Positions 35,790-44,470 of a stretch of DNA of 64,000 bases are shown here, piece by piece. Both the position numbers and the translations under genes were made by a program. The notes under the pieces are model-generated. The model worked only from the letters and a program-made list of their open reading frames with translations, did not search any database and was not told the DNA's origin. This DNA comes from Selenihalanaerobacter shriftii. Lineage in GTDB: Bacteria > Bacillota > Halanaerobiia > Halobacteroidales > Acetohalobiaceae. Location of the stretch: assembly GCF_900167185.1 (NCBI RefSeq), contig NZ_FUWM01000006.1, positions 141,158-205,157 on the forward strand. The letters run 5' to 3'. Within the stretch, counting starts at the first letter, position 1. The number at the start of each line of letters is the position of its first letter.

Positions 35790-37004
35790 TTAATTGCTAC
35801 TATTTAAAAAACTTGTAATCTTATTTAATAAACCTTCTTTCTCCTTAGATAATGCTTCCTCTTTATCAACTAATAGATCAGCTAATTTAGCAATATGTTT
35901 CGAAATTTTAGCTTTCGGTTTAGAGGTAACAAAAGGTACTCCTTGGTTAATAGCATCAACAGTAATCTCTCCATTACTAGGAATATGGATATCGACAGAA
36001 TAATTAAGATTATCCTCTAAATCCTTAACTTTAATCCCCACATCCTTAGAAGAACGATTTAAGACTAACTTTATCTTCTCTTCTGGATAATTTAAGTTCT
36101 CCATTACCTCTAAACAGAGCCTAACATTCTTAATTGTCGGTAAATCTAGCATAGCAATCAATAAGATCAAATTTGAATTATCAAGAGCAGTTAAAGTCTG
36201 ATCTGAAAAAGATTGAGCCGTATCAATAATTACATAATCGAATCTCTCTTTTAAAATATCAATTATTCTTTGAACTTGATTACCATTGATTACTTCAGCC
36301 TCCTCTGGCCGTAAAGGAGAGGCTAATACATGTAAACCATTCTCGTAATTGAGTAAATAATCATCAATATTATCAGGGCTTAAACTTTGAAGATCATTAA
36401 CCACATCTGTAATAGTAATTCTAGGTGTTAGATCAAGCATGACTGCCACGTCACCAAACTGCAAATCTAAATCTACTAAAACCGTATCCAATCCTTGTGC
36501 TTGCTGTAGATGAACAGCTAAGTTAGTAGCTAAAAGCGTCTTGCCGACTCCACCTTTACTGCTAAATACAGAGACAACCTTCTTATGTTCAGCCTCTAGT
36601 TGAACTTCTTCAGTTGTTAGATAATCTTTTCTTTTAGACTCTAATTCATGAACTTGCTTGATAGTATTAATTAACTCATCATCTCCAAAAGGTTTAATCA
36701 AATACTCTCTAGCTCCTACCATCATAGCCTTACGTAAGTAATCTTGTTCTTCTTGCACTGACATCATAATTATTGAAGTCTCGGCTACTTCTCGGCTAAT
36801 TACTTCTGTTGCTTCAATCCCATCTATATCCGGCATATTAATATCCATTAAGACAATATCTGGTTTGATATCTTTAGCCTTTTCAATTGCATCCTGACCA
36901 TTAATAGCCTCGGCTATCACTTGTAAATCATCTTCTAATTCTATTAACCTTTTTATATTGGCTCGAGTCTCAGCAATGTCATCAGCCAATAAAATCTTAA
37001 TCAT
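35790..37004 (-). CDS. cpaE: Tad localisation protein TadZ/CpaE with intact receiver domain
   Basis: This 404-residue protein has a response-regulator receiver domain (1-120) followed by a MinD/ParA-like ATPase (about 140-370). The receiver keeps the acidic pair in LLADDIAE, the phosphorylatable aspartate in IVLMDINMPD, the switch position in IIMMSVQE and the lysine in YLIKPFG. The ATPase has the deviant Walker motif FSSKGGVGKTLLATNLAVHL. TadZ proteins place the pilus machinery in the cell, and in many the receiver is degenerate; here it looks able to accept phosphate. No cognate kinase lies in the operon, but an orphan DegS-like kinase gene lies about 4.5 kb upstream. Confidence 0.9.
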   Translation of the reverse strand: MIKILLADDIAETRANIKRLIELEDDLQVIAEAINGQDAIEKAKDIKPDIVLMDINMPDIDGIEATEVISREVAETSIIMMSVQEEQDYLRKAMMVGAREYLIKPFGDDELINTIKQVHELESKRKDYLTTEEVQLEAEHKKVVSVFSSKGGVGKTLLATNLAVHLQQAQGLDTVLVDLDLQFGDVAVMLDLTPRITITDVVNDLQSLSPDNIDDYLLNYENGLHVLASPLRPEEAEVINGNQVQRIIDILKERFDYVIIDTAQSFSDQTLTALDNSNLILLIAMLDLPTIKNVRLCLEVMENLNYPEEKIKLVLNRSSKDVGIKVKDLEDNLNYSVDIHIPSNGEITVDAINQGVPFVTSKPKAKISKHIAKLADLLVDKEEALSKEKEGLLNKITSFLNSSN

Positions 37005-37018
37005 CCTCTAATCACCCC

Positions 37019-38359
37019 TTATTCTCCTTCAGCCTTATCCTTTTCATCTCTATCTTCCTTAACCTTATCTTCTTTAACCGCTTGATTATCATCATTCTTT
37101 TTACTCTTTAACCTCTGCTCTATCTTCTTCTTTTCTTTAAGAATATTATTCTCATTCATCTCTTCTTGGCTTGCTGCAGCTGAATTTATTATCTTCGGAG
37201 TAACTAATATGATTAACTCTGATTCACCTTCTCTAAAAGCTTCACTTCTAAATAATCGTCCTAAAATAGGTAAATCCCCAAGTAACGGTAGTTTCTTAAT
37301 ATCCTTAGAACGAGAATGTTGAATTAAACCGCCTATAGCCAATGTAGATCCATCTGGAATTACTACCTCCGTAGCTACCTCACTACTTTTAATAGCTGGT
37401 AAACCTTCAACTGCATTAGCCCAATCTAAACGACTTACTTTAGGGTTTAAGTATGTATTCAACTTCCCGCTCTTAGTCACCGTAGGTTTAATCTTAAATT
37501 GAACTCCGTATTCTTTCCAAATTACAGTCTGCTCTCCAGAATCATTAGAAGTTACAATTGGAACCTCTCCACCAACAGCAAAGTTAGCTTCTTTACCGCT
37601 CTTAGTTACTAATTTTGGTTTAGCTAATAATGTTGCCTTTCCTTCTTGGATTAATGCTTCTAATCTAGCTCTCAATTCACTCAACCTTGCTGAATCTCCT
37701 AACCCAAATCTGGGACTAGGATCTCTTTTCACTGGATCCGCACTATCATCATATAAATCTTCCCCAAATAAAGCTGTGCCTGAACCTAGATCAACACCAG
37801 CACTATTAACACTATACCAGTCAAAGCCTAACTCTTCACTGTTCGTTTTATCAATTTCAAAAATATGAGCTTCTATTAAAACCTGTAAGGTTCTCTTTAC
37901 TTTAAGTTGATCAATTACTTTTTTTCCAAAGACATCTGCTATTTTTTTAGCTTTACGAAGATCATTTTGATCCTTAACAGTTCCGGTTAAAATAATCGTC
38001 TCATCTATTTTAGCAACTTCAACAGTTTCAATATTAATTAATTCTTCAACTTGATTAATAATCGGTTCTTCATCTTGATCAACTTGAACTTTATATAACC
38101 GATTTCCCGCCTTAGTCCAAAGATGTAAGGTTGTCTTACCTGTTGACTTACCATTAATCAAGAGTTCTTCTTCAGAAATAGTTATTACATCAGCTACCTT
38201 TGGATTAGCAACTGCAACCCTCTTTAAACCTGGAATCTTTAATAACTTTGATTGTCCTACTGAAACATCTAATACTTTAGCTTTTCTAGCAGTTACACCA
38301 TTTGTTAAAGCCAAACATAATAAAAGACTAACCAAGAGGATTATTCTTCTTTTTTTCAT
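37019..38359 (-). CDS. cpaC: Tad pilus secretin-like outer-membrane protein RcpA/CpaC
   Basis: This 446-residue protein has a signal peptide (about 1-24) and an N-terminal pilus-specific domain with GQSKLLKIPGLKRVAVANPK and DVITISEEELLINGKSTGKT. The secretin core follows, with QVLIEAHIFEIDKTN, KLVTKSGKEANFAVGGEVPI and ATEVVIPDGSTLAIGGLIQH, plus ESELIILVTPKII. The last 45 residues are highly charged (DDNQAVKEDKVKEDRDEKDK). A secretin implies an outer membrane to cross, in line with a diderm cell, though it has been reported in some Gram-positive Tad loci too. It lies 15 bases after cpaB. Confidence 0.9.
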   Translation of the reverse strand: MKKRRIILLVSLLLCLALTNGVTARKAKVLDVSVGQSKLLKIPGLKRVAVANPKVADVITISEEELLINGKSTGKTTLHLWTKAGNRLYKVQVDQDEEPIINQVEELINIETVEVAKIDETIILTGTVKDQNDLRKAKKIADVFGKKVIDQLKVKRTLQVLIEAHIFEIDKTNSEELGFDWYSVNSAGVDLGSGTALFGEDLYDDSADPVKRDPSPRFGLGDSARLSELRARLEALIQEGKATLLAKPKLVTKSGKEANFAVGGEVPIVTSNDSGEQTVIWKEYGVQFKIKPTVTKSGKLNTYLNPKVSRLDWANAVEGLPAIKSSEVATEVVIPDGSTLAIGGLIQHSRSKDIKKLPLLGDLPILGRLFRSEAFREGESELIILVTPKIINSAAASQEEMNENNILKEKKKIEQRLKSKKNDDNQAVKEDKVKEDRDEKDKAEGE

Positions 38360-38373
38360 CTCAATCCCTCCCT

Positions 38374-39261
38374 CTACTGTGGTGGTACTATAACATGACT
38401 CTTTTCAGTACCACGAATTACTTCAACTTTTTCACCTTTAACTTCCTTATCTGAATTCTGCTTACTTGTTTTTTTAACTATTTTGGGCTCTACTGGTTTA
38501 GGTTCTTTAGCTTTAGATTCTCTATTAGTCACCTCTGATGTAGATTCATCACGACCTAATTTTTGTCCTAACATTTCATCCAATTCAACTCCACTACTTA
38601 CTTCCCTACTTTGATTTTGAACTGAACGCAATGCTAATCTAATATCACCTTTAGCATCAGCTAAAATTAATTTTTCAGCATTATCTAAATCAACAGCTAA
38701 AGTTATACTTTTTGTCACTTTAGGCTTCTGATTCTCATCATTAACCATATCCTGAGCCACTGCTAAAACCTTAATATTCTGTAAAATCGTTTTGGATAAA
38801 GTTTGATCCCCAGAATTATTACTAAATACACCAACTATATCTACATAATCTCCTGGTGTTAAGAACCCTGCTACTCCAATAACTTCATTAATTGCTATGG
38901 TAACTGCCCGTTGATGATCATCTAAGTTAAATGCTAATTCAGAACTTAACTGCTTCTTATTTAATATTCTCGGCTTCAATACCTGCTCACCAGCAATAAT
39001 CTTCTTTAATACCGGCTGACCTACTACTTCAGATATCTTTTTGAAGGCTTGCGGGTGCATCATCTCTTTAGGCACCTTTTTAATCTGAACCATACTCTCT
39101 TTAATAGTTTCTCTAGACTGAATATCCTGCTTTGCTATTACTACTGATATCTGAGGCTTCTTTACTGGCTTTTGCTGTGCATTATCCATCATAAAATAAA
39201 CAGTCCCAGAAGTAATCAAGCCTAAAAGAATAGCTATAATTAAAATAACTTTTGGCTTCAT
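38374..39261 (-). CDS. cpaB: Tad pilus assembly protein RcpC/CpaB
   Basis: The ATG at 39261 has AAGGAG six bases upstream; the GTG at 39279, which overlaps the tadG stop, is the other choice. The protein starts MKPKVILIIAILLGLITSGT, a membrane anchor, then has a SAF domain with VVIAKQDIQSRETIKESMVQ. LTPGDYVDIVGVFSNN and ITLAVDLDNAEKLILADAKG belong to the CpaB core. The C-terminal third is lysine- and glutamate-rich. It acts in the periplasm with the secretin. Confidence 0.88.
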   Translation of the reverse strand: MKPKVILIIAILLGLITSGTVYFMMDNAQQKPVKKPQISVVIAKQDIQSRETIKESMVQIKKVPKEMMHPQAFKKISEVVGQPVLKKIIAGEQVLKPRILNKKQLSSELAFNLDDHQRAVTIAINEVIGVAGFLTPGDYVDIVGVFSNNSGDQTLSKTILQNIKVLAVAQDMVNDENQKPKVTKSITLAVDLDNAEKLILADAKGDIRLALRSVQNQSREVSSGVELDEMLGQKLGRDESTSEVTNRESKAKEPKPVEPKIVKKTSKQNSDKEVKGEKVEVIRGTEKSHVIVPPQ

Positions 39262-39275
39262 CTTAATCTCCTTTC

Positions 39276-40226
39276 TCACTCTACCAGTTTAACTGTTCTT
39301 AATTTAAATTCTCCTCCCTCTGATCCCATTTCACCTGAACTAGCTAACCAACTAATAAATCTTCCTTCTACATAAGTAGTTTGACCTGGACTCTGATTAT
39401 TCTCCTTATCCTTTTGACTAGTTGTCCCTTCTAAAAAGAAGGCAGCAAAACCTACAATAGTCGTTTCAGATCTACCACTACCTAATTCATCAATGACTGG
39501 GACAAATATTAAACGCGAACAATCCTTTTCTACTGAATCATAAGTGCAAGGGATCAGTTCTTGACAACTATCTATCCTATCTTCAATTGCTCTAGTAGTA
39601 GGGCCAGCCATATTACCTGGCTCTGTACTTACTTGTTGACCAATCTTTAATTCACTATCATAGCCATATCTTAAATTATCTTCGTAATTATTAGCACCAT
39701 TACCTCCTAATGCCAATGCACCAAAATTACCATTTCTAGCACCTGTCTGCCCAGAAGTTCCAGGTCCATAGCGTAAATAATACTTTTCACCATAAGCAAA
39801 ATTCTCTTTTAAGACTCCAAAAGGTACTACCCCACTCATGGCAGTTATCTTGCCAACTTTAGCTTTTGAAGAAGCTGTTATCTGCACTTGATCAATCCCA
39901 AATATAGAAGCAAAATTCATAACTACTTCTCTATTACCTTTCGCAGCAATCTGGTGATTATCATCTAGAATTTGAATGGTTATATTATCATTAGATAATT
40001 CATTCTTAGCTGCGTAGTTTAGGGCAACCTCTCTAGCCTCTTGAGGAGTTGAAGGTAATTTCTGTACTCCAGCTAAGGCTGTTGCATCCAAGGCATTTAC
40101 CAATTTAACTCGAGCTAAATATAATGTTCCAATATCTACTACTAAGGCTAAGAAACCTAAAAATATAGTCATCATTAAAGCCACTAAAACTATGACTGTC
40201 CCTTCCTCAGACCGAAAGAATTTCAT
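39276..40226 (-). CDS. tadG: TadG-like Tad-domain protein
   Basis: This is a 316-residue protein with a charged start (MKFFRSEEGTVIVLVALMM) and a membrane helix, the TadE/TadG pilin-like N-terminus, then LALVVDIGTLYLARVKLVNA and DATALAGVQKLPSTPQEARE, the Tad domain signature. The rest is extracytoplasmic, with ENFAYGEKYYLRYGPGTSG and a pair of cysteines (CQELIPC). Such proteins form minor pilus parts or anchors. It overlaps the GTG alternative start of cpaB and lies 24 bases after tadE. Confidence 0.85.
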   Translation of the reverse strand: MKFFRSEEGTVIVLVALMMTIFLGFLALVVDIGTLYLARVKLVNALDATALAGVQKLPSTPQEAREVALNYAAKNELSNDNITIQILDDNHQIAAKGNREVVMNFASIFGIDQVQITASSKAKVGKITAMSGVVPFGVLKENFAYGEKYYLRYGPGTSGQTGARNGNFGALALGGNGANNYEDNLRYGYDSELKIGQQVSTEPGNMAGPTTRAIEDRIDSCQELIPCTYDSVEKDCSRLIFVPVIDELGSGRSETTIVGFAAFFLEGTTSQKDKENNQSPGQTTYVEGRFISWLASSGEMGSEGGEFKLRTVKLVE

Positions 40227-40250
40227 GTAAGTTCCCCCTTAATTTACTCT

Positions 40251-40643
40251 TCACTCAATTCTCATGACTACAGTATCACTAAGGGGAAAAGGATCTGGTA
40301 AAATTTGCGTAATTACTGGCGTAAATAAATCAACTTTGTAACTAACTTCTACTCTTAATGGATCTCCTCGACCCCTTTCAGCTTCACTAGGAGTAATATT
40401 AGTCTGTAGACCATCTAAATCTAGACTAGGATTAGCAGCCCTCTCTACAGCAGCTACAATATCAGAATCATTATTAGTAATGACTCCTTTTCTGGCTCCT
40501 TCTCTAGCAGCATTACTAATTACTAAATATGTATGAAAAATCCGACCAAACTCTACAATCCCAAATAGAATCAATAATAGTACTGGTAGGACTAAAGCCA
40601 ATTCAACTAAAGCTTGTCCCTTTTGGTTTCGTGACAACTTCAT
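40251..40643 (-). CDS. tadE: TadE-like pseudopilin
   Basis: The ATG at 40643 (MKLSRNQKGQALVELALVLP) has a GAGG site, and this avoids overlap with the peptidase gene; the open frame goes to 40682. It is 130 residues. The GQALVE motif followed by a hydrophobic helix (LALVLPVLLLILFGIVEF) and NAAREGARKGVI is the TadE pilin-like signature. It is processed by the prepilin peptidase just upstream. TadE is a minor pilin needed for Flp pilus assembly in other species. Confidence 0.9.
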   Translation of the reverse strand: MKLSRNQKGQALVELALVLPVLLLILFGIVEFGRIFHTYLVISNAAREGARKGVITNNDSDIVAAVERAANPSLDLDGLQTNITPSEAERGRGDPLRVEVSYKVDLFTPVITQILPDPFPLSDTVVMRIE

Positions 40644-40654
40644 TAACACTTCCC

Positions 40655-41134
40655 TCACCACCTTAACCATAAAGTAATCCAAGTCCCAACAGCGATAGCC
40701 ACTCCATATGCAAATGAATCACTCTTGCTTTTTTGTGATAAATCTTTAAGAGGTAATCGATAAAGCAATTTATAAAAAAATTTACCTATCTTCTTATTCT
40801 TAAGTAGAATAAATAAAGAAATAATCCCTCCGACTATAGCAATTATTACAGAATCTATAAAAATAAATTTAGCCCCCTTTAGAGCACCAACAGCAGATAC
40901 TAATTTAACATCGCCCGCTCCTAAGCCTCCTAGTGCAAAAGGTAATAAAAAAATAGCTAAACCTAATAAGAATCCTTTCATTCCAAATAATAATCCTGTC
41001 CAACCAGTTAAGTATAAATTAATTATGAGTCCAAATAAAATTAAAGAAAAATTCAACCAATTAGGAATAATTCCTTTCTTAATATCAATCCACATGGCAA
41101 TAAATAATATAACTCCTAATATTATATCTAACAT
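40655..41134 (-). CDS. tadV: A24 prepilin peptidase TadV/CpaA
   Basis: This 159-residue membrane protein has about five hydrophobic helices. The catalytic aspartate pattern is present as AMWIDIKKGIIPNWLN (first aspartate) and GLGAGDVKLVSAVGALKGA (GxGD second aspartate), as in type IV prepilin peptidases. It is shorter than PilD, as usual for TadV. It cleaves the Flp pilin and TadE leader peptides after glycine. It is the first Tad assembly gene after the pilin terminator and is followed by tadE. Confidence 0.92.
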   Translation of the reverse strand: MLDIILGVILFIAMWIDIKKGIIPNWLNFSLILFGLIINLYLTGWTGLLFGMKGFLLGLAIFLLPFALGGLGAGDVKLVSAVGALKGAKFIFIDSVIIAIVGGIISLFILLKNKKIGKFFYKLLYRLPLKDLSQKSKSDSFAYGVAIAVGTWITLWLRW

Positions 41135-41191
41135 CCTCTAGCCTCTCTCCTTTAAATCTAATCCCTCTCTTTTAAATCGATAAATAGGCAT

Positions 41192-41226
41192 AAAAACCCT
41201 ACTTGATTAAACTCAAGCAGGGTTTT
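41192..41226 (-). terminator. Terminator between flp pilin and tad operon
   Basis: On the minus strand AAAACCCTGCTTGA, a loop TTTAA-like, and TCAAGTAGGGTTTT form a stem ending in five T. It lies about 30 bases after the pilin stop. It should make most transcripts end after the pilin, with partial readthrough into tadV and the rest. Confidence 0.85.
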
Positions 41227-41253
41227 ATATATTCCCTAATATGTAACTATAAT

Positions 41254-41430
41254 TTAACTAGTAGTTCCACTTAACTTTGAACTAATTGTATCGAATATTC
41301 CCTTTAAGTTATCTCCCATAGTTGTTAAGATTCCAACAACTACAACTGCAATCAAAGCCAAAATCAAACCATACTCTACCATACCCTGTCCCTCTTCTTC
41401 TTTAAATAACCTAGTCAATAACCCTAGCAT
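41254..41430 (-). CDS. flp: Flp/Fap-type pilin subunit
   Basis: This 58-residue protein begins MLGLLTRLFKEEEGQGMVEY and continues with the hydrophobic helix GLILALIAVVVVGILTTM, then an amphipathic tail. The G-Q-G-M-V-E-Y processing region and EYGLILALIAV are hallmarks of Flp pilins, cleaved after glycine by TadV. An AAAGGGGGTG site precedes the ATG. It is short enough to be missed by ORF cutoffs. It heads the Tad locus, followed by a terminator, so it should be made in large excess over the assembly proteins. This is the structural subunit of the pilus. Confidence 0.93.
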   Translation of the reverse strand: MLGLLTRLFKEEEGQGMVEYGLILALIAVVVVGILTTMGDNLKGIFDTISSKLSGTTS

Positions 41431-41547
41431 GATCTGTCACCCCCTTTATATAATTAATTTAAGAGAATTTGATGAATACAATTTTCTACATAGAAAGACA
41501 AATCCCTGTTTTCACATGTATTTATTTTAATTTCTTAAATTTTTAGT

Positions 41548-42684
41548 TTAAAGAGGTATTTTTAGGATAATCTTAGTACCTTTCCCAAGAGTTGAATGAA
41601 ACTTAAGGTTCCCTCGTAATAGCTCCGCCCTCTCCTTCATACTAAGTAAACCAAATGAATCACTTTCTGTTGCATTCTCTAACGTTTGCTCTACATCAAA
41701 ACCAGAACCATCATCATTAATAACTACATTAATTAACTTAGATTTTAATTCTAACTTTACATCGACTCTTTTCGCATTAGCATGTTTGTTAGCATTATTT
41801 AATGCTTCTTGAATTATCCTATAAACAGCTACTTCATATGAAGATTTTAATTTTGTGTTATTGGATATAACTTTTAGTTGAACATCTAGGCTTGTCTTAT
41901 TTATAAAATCATTAATATATTTCTTAAGAGTTGGAATTAATCCTAAATCATCCAAAGTCATCGGTCTTAAATCAAAGATAATCTTTCTAACATCCTGTAA
42001 ACTCTTCCTAACCAAATCTTTTAAATCATTTAATTCTGTTTTAGCTTTTTCTATATCCTTATCTAATAACTTTTCTGAATATTCTAAGCGAAAGACAACA
42101 TTAGCCAAAGATTGTGCTGGACCATCATGAATCTCTCGGGCTACTCGTTTTCTTTCTTCTTCTTGGGCCTCAATAATCTTAATACCTAGTTGTTCTTTCT
42201 GTTTTAAATTTTCTATTTGCGAACTAAACTGTTGTAAGTCATTATTTAAAAATTCTTTAACAATTCCAATTTGAGAAACTAAATTTTCGGCTCTTTCCAC
42301 TGTAGTCTTTAATTCCTTTATTCTTCTTTCTAGTTCATCTCTTCTTTTTCGTAGTCGCTTCTCTTTTTCTTGACAAAGAGATAATTCAACTTGAGTATCT
42401 TTAGCCTTTTCATAAGCATCTTTAATGGCACTTTCACTATAGTTATTTAAATCTTGACTTACTTTTACAAGTCTTTGCCTGGCCCGTTGATTAGTACTCA
42501 CTAATTCATCAACTCGCTGAATGGTTTCTGATGTCTCATCTCTAATTTCCTGCAGTTTTTCTTTAGCTGCCTCATATTCTTTCCTAGCTACTTCAGCAAT
42601 TTCAAAGACTTCATTTTGACTATTTTTAATCTCTGATAACATTTTATCAACAATTCCATCTAATGAAGTAATATCTAATTCCAT
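41548..42684 (-). CDS. DegS-like sensor histidine kinase
   Basis: This 378-residue cytoplasmic kinase lacks membrane segments. Residues 1-165 are a long coiled-coil DegS-type sensor region. EEERKRVAREIHDGPAQSLA holds the phosphorylated histidine of the HisKA_3 family, LRPMTLDDLGLIPTLKKYI the signature next to it, and IIQEALNNANKHANAKRVDV and DDGSGFD the ATPase N and G boxes, with GLLSMKERAELLRGNL closing it. DegS pairs with DegU, which is not in this window; the nearest receiver is on TadZ. It starts 94 bases after the crp gene with a promoter-operator between, and the flp pilin lies 118 bases downstream. Confidence 0.9.
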   Translation of the reverse strand: MELDITSLDGIVDKMLSEIKNSQNEVFEIAEVARKEYEAAKEKLQEIRDETSETIQRVDELVSTNQRARQRLVKVSQDLNNYSESAIKDAYEKAKDTQVELSLCQEKEKRLRKRRDELERRIKELKTTVERAENLVSQIGIVKEFLNNDLQQFSSQIENLKQKEQLGIKIIEAQEEERKRVAREIHDGPAQSLANVVFRLEYSEKLLDKDIEKAKTELNDLKDLVRKSLQDVRKIIFDLRPMTLDDLGLIPTLKKYINDFINKTSLDVQLKVISNNTKLKSSYEVAVYRIIQEALNNANKHANAKRVDVKLELKSKLINVVINDDGSGFDVEQTLENATESDSFGLLSMKERAELLRGNLKFHSTLGKGTKIILKIPL

Positions 42685-42708
42685 TTTACCCTCAATCCAC
42701 CTATATTA

Positions 42709-42726
42709 TTGTGATGACCATCACAT
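42709..42726 (-). promoter_or_regulatory. Palindromic operator before DegS-like gene
   Basis: TGTGATGACCATCACA (42710-42725) is a perfect inverted repeat with arms TGTGAT/ATCACA. A TATAAT (42750-42745) lies upstream, so the operator is about 12-29 bases past the expected start point, a place suited to repression. Its flanks also match the hydrogenase operator. A Crp-family or Rex-type regulator could bind. Confidence 0.7.
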
Positions 42727-42778
42727 TAACTCTATTATGGTTTAATTATACCATAAAATATGTAATTTTTAAAATTTT

Positions 42779-43450
42779 TTACAAATTATTTATTGTCGCC
42801 TCAACTATAATTAAATCTTTATCTTTAATTTTAAGCCAACCTGCTTCCTGTAACTTATTTAACGTTCTAGTCATACTCTCCCGAGAAGTACCAGCTAAGT
42901 TGGCTAATTCATGATGAGTTAAGTATTGTTTAATTAAAACACCATCTTTCACTTTTTCTCCTTTCTCCTTAGCTAACTTGATTAAAAGCTCTTTAATTCT
43001 TTCTGTTACCGATTTAAAATGTGCATTTCCTAACTGACGATTAGTTTCCCTTAGCCTTCGACTCAATACTGCTATAACCTTACTTCCTATCTGAGGATAG
43101 CTATGTAACACTTGCAAAAAATCCTGACGATGAATCGATAATAGCTCAACATCTTCTAACACTTGAGCCGTTGCCGAGCGCAAGCCCCCGTCCAAAAGAG
43201 ACATCTCGCCAAAGAAATCTCCTTTTTCTAAGATAGCCAAAGTCTTTTCCCGACCACTGGTTGATATTTTACTCACCTTTACCATACCATCTAAGATTAG
43301 ATAAATTGCATCACCTGCATCATCTTCAAAGAATAGAATCCTATCTGCTTCTTCTTCCTTAAACATAGTTATCTTCTCTATCTCTTTTAATTCGCTATTA
43401 GATAAATCAGAAAAAAGTGGAATCTTTGATAAAAAATCCATTTTTACCAT
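42779..43450 (-). CDS. Crp/Fnr-family transcription regulator
   Basis: This 223-residue regulator has an N-terminal cyclic-nucleotide-binding fold with FGEMSLLDGGLRSATAQVLE, where E, R and S match the cAMP phosphate-binding positions of Crp. The C-terminal helix-turn-helix reads HHELANLAGTSRESMTRTLN; the R-E-x3-R pattern of the recognition helix is that of Crp, which reads TGTGA half-sites. No FNR-like N-terminal cysteines are present. The ribosome site is GGAGGTGA. It is the third gene after an adenylate cyclase and a FecR-domain protein, with 22 bases between, so cAMP is the probable ligand. Perfect Crp-type DNA sites lie nearby. Confidence 0.9.
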   Translation of the reverse strand: MVKMDFLSKIPLFSDLSNSELKEIEKITMFKEEEADRILFFEDDAGDAIYLILDGMVKVSKISTSGREKTLAILEKGDFFGEMSLLDGGLRSATAQVLEDVELLSIHRQDFLQVLHSYPQIGSKVIAVLSRRLRETNRQLGNAHFKSVTERIKELLIKLAKEKGEKVKDGVLIKQYLTHHELANLAGTSRESMTRTLNKLQEAGWLKIKDKDLIIVEATINNL

Positions 43451-43472
43451 CTAAGTCACCTCCATTATCCTG

Positions 43473-44465
43473 CTACATTCTCCCACCGCCACTACTTCCT
43501 CTATCATGATCTCTATCTCTGTCATGATCTCTGTCTCTGTCATACTCTCTTTGCCTATCTTCATCACTTCCAAAGAATTTATCTTCCTTATCCTTATTTT
43601 TTATATTATCTTTCTCTTTATCTATTTTATCTTTATTATCTTTTGCATCTTTATCCCTCTTTATTTTATCAGTACTTTTTTTATTATTCTTATTTTTATT
43701 ATTCTCTCTATCTTTTTTATTCTTATTAGTATCTTTTCTTTTATCTTTCTCCTGCTTTAACTCTTTTTTAATCTTTTTCTTCCTATTTTTAGCCCACTCT
43801 TTACTCTCTTTAACCCAATCTTTAACTTTCTGCCATTCCTTGTGATTATTCTTAACCTTCTTTACTTTCTTTAAATCACCTTGCCGATTAACATGCAGAC
43901 GCTGATCTCTAAGAACCATCTTATTATCTTTCTTACTAGAAACTGCTACTTTTCCTTCTTGAACTGAAACATCTGTCTCTTTATTATCACTAACCTTGAC
44001 ACTAAAGAGTGTACCTCGTACGCCAGCTACTGCATTAGGAGTTCTAACTTTAAACCTAGTAACTTCAGATAATGAATCTATAGTCTTTATCCAAGCCTGA
44101 CCTAACTTTAACTCTAAGGTCTGTTCCCTTAAATAAGGAGAATTCCCCTCACCTTCTTTACCGGCAATTATTTCTGCGTTACTCTTTTCCTCTACTAACA
44201 CCCTAGTCCCATTTATAAACTCCAATTCTAATTGACTATCTTCTTTTGTTATAATAAAATCTCCAGCTTTTAACTTAGATCCTGATTCTAAACCCTTCCA
44301 TAACCAAAATTTCCACCAATCCTTAGCTGGCCGATACTTAACTTCACCTTTAACCCCAATTACCTTTGCTTCAACATCTTTAACCACTCTATCTTCTTGA
44401 GCATATCCACCTAACTGCACACTTAATAAAACTAAAATTAAACAGCCTAATACTATTTTTTTCAT
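43473..44465 (-). CDS. FecR-domain protein with charged repeat tail
   Basis: The ATG at 44465 (MKKIVLGCLILVLLSVQLGG) is preferred; the TTG at 44474 overlaps the cyclase stop. A signal peptide is followed by a FecR domain (about 30-185) with TKEDSQLELEFINGTRVLVE, NAVAGVRGTLFSVKVSDN and VSVQEGKVAV, typical of surface sensor domains. From about 215 the protein is a charged, lysine-rich, low-complexity tail, then aspartate-arginine repeats (YDRDRDHDRDRDHDR) and a GGGRM end. The tail is probably disordered outside the membrane. Its operon with an adenylate cyclase suggests a sensing role. Specific ligand unknown. Confidence 0.82.
   Translation of the reverse strand: MKKIVLGCLILVLLSVQLGGYAQEDRVVKDVEAKVIGVKGEVKYRPAKDWWKFWLWKGLESGSKLKAGDFIITKEDSQLELEFINGTRVLVEEKSNAEIIAGKEGEGNSPYLREQTLELKLGQAWIKTIDSLSEVTRFKVRTPNAVAGVRGTLFSVKVSDNKETDVSVQEGKVAVSSKKDNKMVLRDQRLHVNRQGDLKKVKKVKNNHKEWQKVKDWVKESKEWAKNRKKKIKKELKQEKDKRKDTNKNKKDRENNKNKNNKKSTDKIKRDKDAKDNKDKIDKEKDNIKNKDKEDKFFGSDEDRQREYDRDRDHDRDRDHDRGSSGGGRM
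43500..43547. repeat. Tandem 18-base repeat in FecR-domain gene
   Basis: About two and a half imperfect copies of an 18-base unit (CTCTGTCATGATCTCTAT-like on the plus strand) encode the DRDHDR repeats at the protein's C-terminus. Copy number may vary between strains by slippage. Confidence 0.7.
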
Positions 44466-44470
44466 TAACC

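Noticed and set aside
41431..41547. Sigma-A promoter TTGTCT-N17-TATTCA before the flp pilin
   Set aside because: Spacing fits, but both boxes are weak; not enough to list as a feature.
43506..43760. 84-residue plus-strand frame rich in isoleucine and phenylalanine
   Set aside because: It is the antisense of the lysine- and aspartate-rich tail of the FecR-domain protein; the composition is a shadow effect.
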